A stretch of DNA of 64,000 bases. Origin: Psychrosphaera ytuae. Its GTDB lineage: Bacteria > Pseudomonadota > Gammaproteobacteria > Enterobacterales > Alteromonadaceae. The stretch is taken from the NCBI RefSeq assembly GCF_017638545.1, contig NZ_CP072110.1:62001-126000 (forward strand), written 5' to 3'. Below the pieces are notes generated by a model. It made no database searches. It saw nothing but the letters and a program-made list of their open reading frames with translations, and had not been told where the DNA came from. The translations under genes were made by a program, and so were the position numbers. Positions 61,270 to 64,000 of the stretch are shown piece by piece; the stretch's first letter is position 1, and each line of letters begins with the position of its first letter.

Positions 61270-62781
61270 TTACTGTTGCATAAAGGTCATTGCATAGCCT
61301 GAACTACTGTTGTCATTCTCATCTAATACCACCATTAGCTCGCCACTCTCTTCGTCTAATGTCAGGGTATCGGTGGCTAATATCACTTCGCTACTGCCTT
61401 CGCGCGCAACGGCGTACACGGTATAGGTGTTATTCAAAAGGGTTAGGGTACGTTCACTTCCAAACGTGGTGTATTGACTGTATTCCGCGGTTTCTATTAC
61501 TTCATCACTTCGGACGTAATAAAGCGTTATAGAATTAAAGTCATCGTTATCAATTAAATTAACGGCGGTGATTTGGTGATCGTAAATACTGTCTCTAAGA
61601 CTGTTAGTGACCTGCAAAGAACGAATGTGAACTTCGGTTTCATCAATAATTCCGTCGCCGTCTTCATCGACATTACCGTCATTGTCTTCGTCGACTGCAA
61701 CTTCTTCTAAGTATAAAAACAAAGTGCGTTTTATATTTTCTGGTAAGGTTAAAAGGTGGTTGGTTTGTAATTGGCTTTGTTGTTCGGTACTAACAATATC
61801 CACACTGTAATCACCATTTGGTGCGGTCATGGTTGTCGACATGCCACCATAGGGAAGCTGAGTGAGGTCAAACTTTTCTTTTAATCCGGTTAGGGAGACA
61901 TCAATGTTGGTCTGATAGTTTGGGAGTTGCTCATGGGTTTCAATACCGTTGTATATCTTAAATTGCGATTGTGCGTTTTTGTCGTTGTACTGATAAACGA
62001 TGGATGAGTTGGCCATCCAATCTAATACAAAAGGAGACTCTCCGGCACCTTGGTTGTTTCTAATTGAAAGAAGATATTGGGTCGCACTGGAATAGGAGAG
62101 TTCTTCAGAGGTAAACAGGACGCTGTTTTGGCCAGCTTCTGTTAAGTAAATAGTGTAATCGTCTTGACTGAGTTTTAGGTTAGCGGACAGATCTGAATAA
62201 TCGACCGTCGTTATAAGCTCGGCTTCGTTAAATGTCTCGTTGGATTTAGAAATATACACGTCAACCGATGGAATCTCCGACTCCGAAGCCATATTCAACA
62301 GGCGCAAATTAAATAAGTCGTTATCATTATCGTCCTCTTGTTCCTCTTCAGACAGGACTGGAATGTTATACATAAATACACGAGGCGTTTCGATGTCTTC
62401 AGATAGGACGACTAATGTCGTACTGTCGGTTTGAGCCTTAACGGTATCTTCATAAATAACCACTAAATCGTCGCGGTCGTAAGAGTCAGAGTCTTGCCAA
62501 GCCAATTCTATAAAGTACTCGCCATTGTCTAATTCGACCGAGCCTGTAACTGAGCCATAGCGAATGCCGCTTACCGTGATTTCGACATCATCTGTGTCAC
62601 TGCTATTGAGATCATCGTCAATTGTCATAAATACTGCAGGTGAATTAGGTGAGGCATTATAAAACTTAATCATACCTGTACCTGACTCATCGTCTGAGCT
62701 GCACGCCATTAATCCCAATGCGGCAAGGCCAACGGAAAATGTTTTTATTGTTATAGAAGGGGAAAGTGTATTTTGAGACAT
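61270..62781 (-). CDS. DUF4397-like repeat lipoprotein
   Basis: 503 residues. The lipobox is LGLMAC after a signal sequence. The mature part starts with the DUF4397 pattern (MIKFYNASPNSPAVFMTIDD), which recurs (FNLRLLNMASESEIPSVDVY and FKIYNGIETHEQLPNYQTNI), so it probably holds three or more beta-sandwich domains. An acidic DEDNDGNVDEDGDGIIDE segment near residue 370 could bind calcium, as in the giant lipoprotein at 12,236. It is probably a surface or periplasmic structural protein. Confidence 0.7.
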   Translation of the reverse strand: MSQNTLSPSITIKTFSVGLAALGLMACSSDDESGTGMIKFYNASPNSPAVFMTIDDDLNSSDTDDVEITVSGIRYGSVTGSVELDNGEYFIELAWQDSDSYDRDDLVVIYEDTVKAQTDSTTLVVLSEDIETPRVFMYNIPVLSEEEQEDDNDNDLFNLRLLNMASESEIPSVDVYISKSNETFNEAELITTVDYSDLSANLKLSQDDYTIYLTEAGQNSVLFTSEELSYSSATQYLLSIRNNQGAGESPFVLDWMANSSIVYQYNDKNAQSQFKIYNGIETHEQLPNYQTNIDVSLTGLKEKFDLTQLPYGGMSTTMTAPNGDYSVDIVSTEQQSQLQTNHLLTLPENIKRTLFLYLEEVAVDEDNDGNVDEDGDGIIDETEVHIRSLQVTNSLRDSIYDHQITAVNLIDNDDFNSITLYYVRSDEVIETAEYSQYTTFGSERTLTLLNNTYTVYAVAREGSSEVILATDTLTLDEESGELMVVLDENDNSSSGYAMTFMQQ

Positions 62782-62917
62782 TGTCTACTCCGATTTAGTG
62801 ATTGTCACTGCGTAGAGCGGTCAAAGCCAAATTAGTTTCTAATCTCGGAGTAGAATTACGTTGTTTTACAAAAGCTGTGATTTGTCGAGCAAATCTTTAT
62901 ACAACTTTACAGAACTA

Positions 62918-63376
62918 TCATTGAAAACCTGAGTCATCCAACAAGTCTTTTGATTCAGCTGCAGCACGGGCCAAGTCATCAACTAGCTCGTTTTCTGGAT
63001 GCCCACTGTGGCCTTTTACCCAATGCCATTTTATGTCATGTTGTTGAACCGCTGTATCGAGTTGCTTCCACAAATCTACGTTTTTGACGGGTTGTTTGGA
63101 CGCGGTTTTCCAGCCGTTCTTTTTCCAGTTTTTGATCCACTTAGTGATGCCGTCTTTTACATAGTTACTGTCGGTTGTGATATCGACCTTGCAAGGCTGG
63201 CTTAACGCTGACAATCCTTTAATAACCGCTAACAGCTCCATGCGGTTGTTGGTGGTGTTTTTGTAGCCTTGGCTCATTTCTTTTTTGTGGCCGTTGTACG
63301 TTAAAAGTGCTCCGTAGCCTCCAGGGCCAGGGTTACCTAAGCAAGAACCGTCGGTAAAAAGCTGCACTGATTTCAT
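62918..63376 (-). CDS. rnhA: Ribonuclease HI
   Basis: 152 residues (E. coli 155). Active-site acids are visible: Asp9 in QLFTDGSCLGNPG, Glu in NNRMELLAVIKGL, Asp in ITTDSNYVKDG and the last Asp in ELVDDLARAAA. It cleaves RNA in RNA-DNA hybrids. It is divergent from dnaQ, the classic gammaproteobacterial arrangement. Confidence 0.96.
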   Translation of the reverse strand: MKSVQLFTDGSCLGNPGPGGYGALLTYNGHKKEMSQGYKNTTNNRMELLAVIKGLSALSQPCKVDITTDSNYVKDGITKWIKNWKKNGWKTASKQPVKNVDLWKQLDTAVQQHDIKWHWVKGHSGHPENELVDDLARAAAESKDLLDDSGFQ

Positions 63377-63457
63377 AAACTCATTGTCCTAATGGGTGAT
63401 TTTGCATTTAATAACAGAGTATACTCTAACTAACTTAAGCAATTAATACAGTTTCTC

Positions 63458-64000
63458 ATGGCAAAACGACAAATCATTATGGATACCGAAACAACAGGTA
63501 TCGATCCGCGAGACGGCCACCGCATTATCGAAATAGGTTGTATCGAAATGGTCAACCGCCGTCTGACCGGGAATAATTTCCACGTTTATATAAATCCATT
63601 AAGAGAAATTGAAGACGAGGCAATTGGCGTCCACGGTATTACCAATGAGTTTTTGCGCGACAAACCTTTGTTCAAAGATATAGCTGACGAGTTTTTTGAC
63701 TATATTAGAGGCGCAGAGCTTGTCATCCATAACGCGCCGTTTGATATCGGCCATATGGACAATGAGTTTGGAATTTTGTGGCAAGATTGGACTCAGACTG
63801 CAGATTTTTGTGCCGTGGTCGATACACTAGTGATGGCTAGGGATAAACACCCAGGCCAAAAGAACAGCTTGGACGCCTTGTGTCGTCGTTACGAAATTGA
63901 TAATTCGCATCGTATGTTGCACGGAGCTTTGCTCGACTCCGAAATTTTAGCCGATGTATACTTGCGCATGACAGGTGGACAAGTGGCGATGGATTTGGCA
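63458..64000 (+). CDS. dnaQ: DNA polymerase III epsilon subunit (cut by window edge)
   Basis: 181 codons are present before the window ends; full proteins are about 240. The exonuclease motifs are present: Exo I IIMDTETTGID (Asp9, Glu11), Exo II HNAPFDIGHMDNEF, and Exo III with HGALLDSEILADVY. It proofreads for the replicative polymerase. It is divergent from rnhA, with 81 bases between. Confidence 0.95.
   Translation, partial: MAKRQIIMDTETTGIDPRDGHRIIEIGCIEMVNRRLTGNNFHVYINPLREIEDEAIGVHGITNEFLRDKPLFKDIADEFFDYIRGAELVIHNAPFDIGHMDNEFGILWQDWTQTADFCAVVDTLVMARDKHPGQKNSLDALCRRYEIDNSHRMLHGALLDSEILADVYLRMTGGQVAMDLA

Noticed and set aside
1..64000. tRNA, rRNA, insertion sequences or prophage genes
   Set aside because: I looked for cloverleaf-type ends, transposase motifs and phage structural genes and saw none that I could support.

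Overview
The window reads as a chromosomal segment of a marine gammaproteobacterium of the order Alteromonadales (Shewanella, Colwellia or Pseudoalteromonas relatives). The evidence is the mix and order of conserved genes: yejK divergent from yejL-yejM, queF divergent from syd, truC-yqcA beside a DUF3549 gene, sdaA-nudL-pabB in one run, astB next to topA, and rnhA divergent from dnaQ. Several Na+-coupled carriers and secreted lipoproteins fit a marine lifestyle. Genus cannot be fixed from the sequence alone. No rRNA, tRNA, CRISPR array, prophage or transposase was recognised.

Layout. 0-10.6 kb: a sensor-kinase fragment divergent from an HD-domain response regulator, the yejKLM locus, small housekeeping genes (yciI, rraB-like, queF, syd), an NSS transporter and a DUF3192 lipoprotein. 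10.7-29.9 kb: a dicarboxylate/amino-acid symporter, a 1225-residue Ig-like lipoprotein with a long acidic calcium-type repeat tract, arginine catabolism (astB), topA, yqcA-truC, a cysteine desulfurase pair, sdaA-nudL-pabB and class I fumarase. 30.0-35.3 kb: a five-gene MacAB-like operon with three consecutive membrane-fusion proteins. 35.4-49.3 kb: small lipoproteins and membrane proteins, a DMT exporter, a DUF885 peptidase, an OhrR-like regulator divergent from a MAPEG gene, an AlkD-like/FAH/DUF2164 run, acpH, and an HxlR regulator divergent from a quinone reductase-peroxiredoxin-LtrA set, then a K+ channel.

51.4-58.9 kb is the accessory part. It holds an unassigned three-gene module (a P-loop ATPase with zinc ribbon and winged helix, plus two small partly coiled-coil proteins), a DUF3024 gene, an intact ParDE pair, a decayed Phd/YefM-RelE/ParE cassette, and a TonB-like gene followed at once by a sequence that folds like an integron attC site. 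Two related esterase/TPR genes flank this block, and one has lost the nucleophilic serine. 60.1-64 kb returns to ordinary content: a hydrolase lipoprotein, a DUF4397-like lipoprotein, rnhA and the 5' part of dnaQ.

The strongest candidates for something undescribed are the ATPase module at 52,691-55,941 and the isolated integron cassette remnant beside it. Also notable are the three-adaptor export operon, two well-formed operator candidates (42,571-42,597 and 45,754-45,800), and enzyme-family members with altered key residues.
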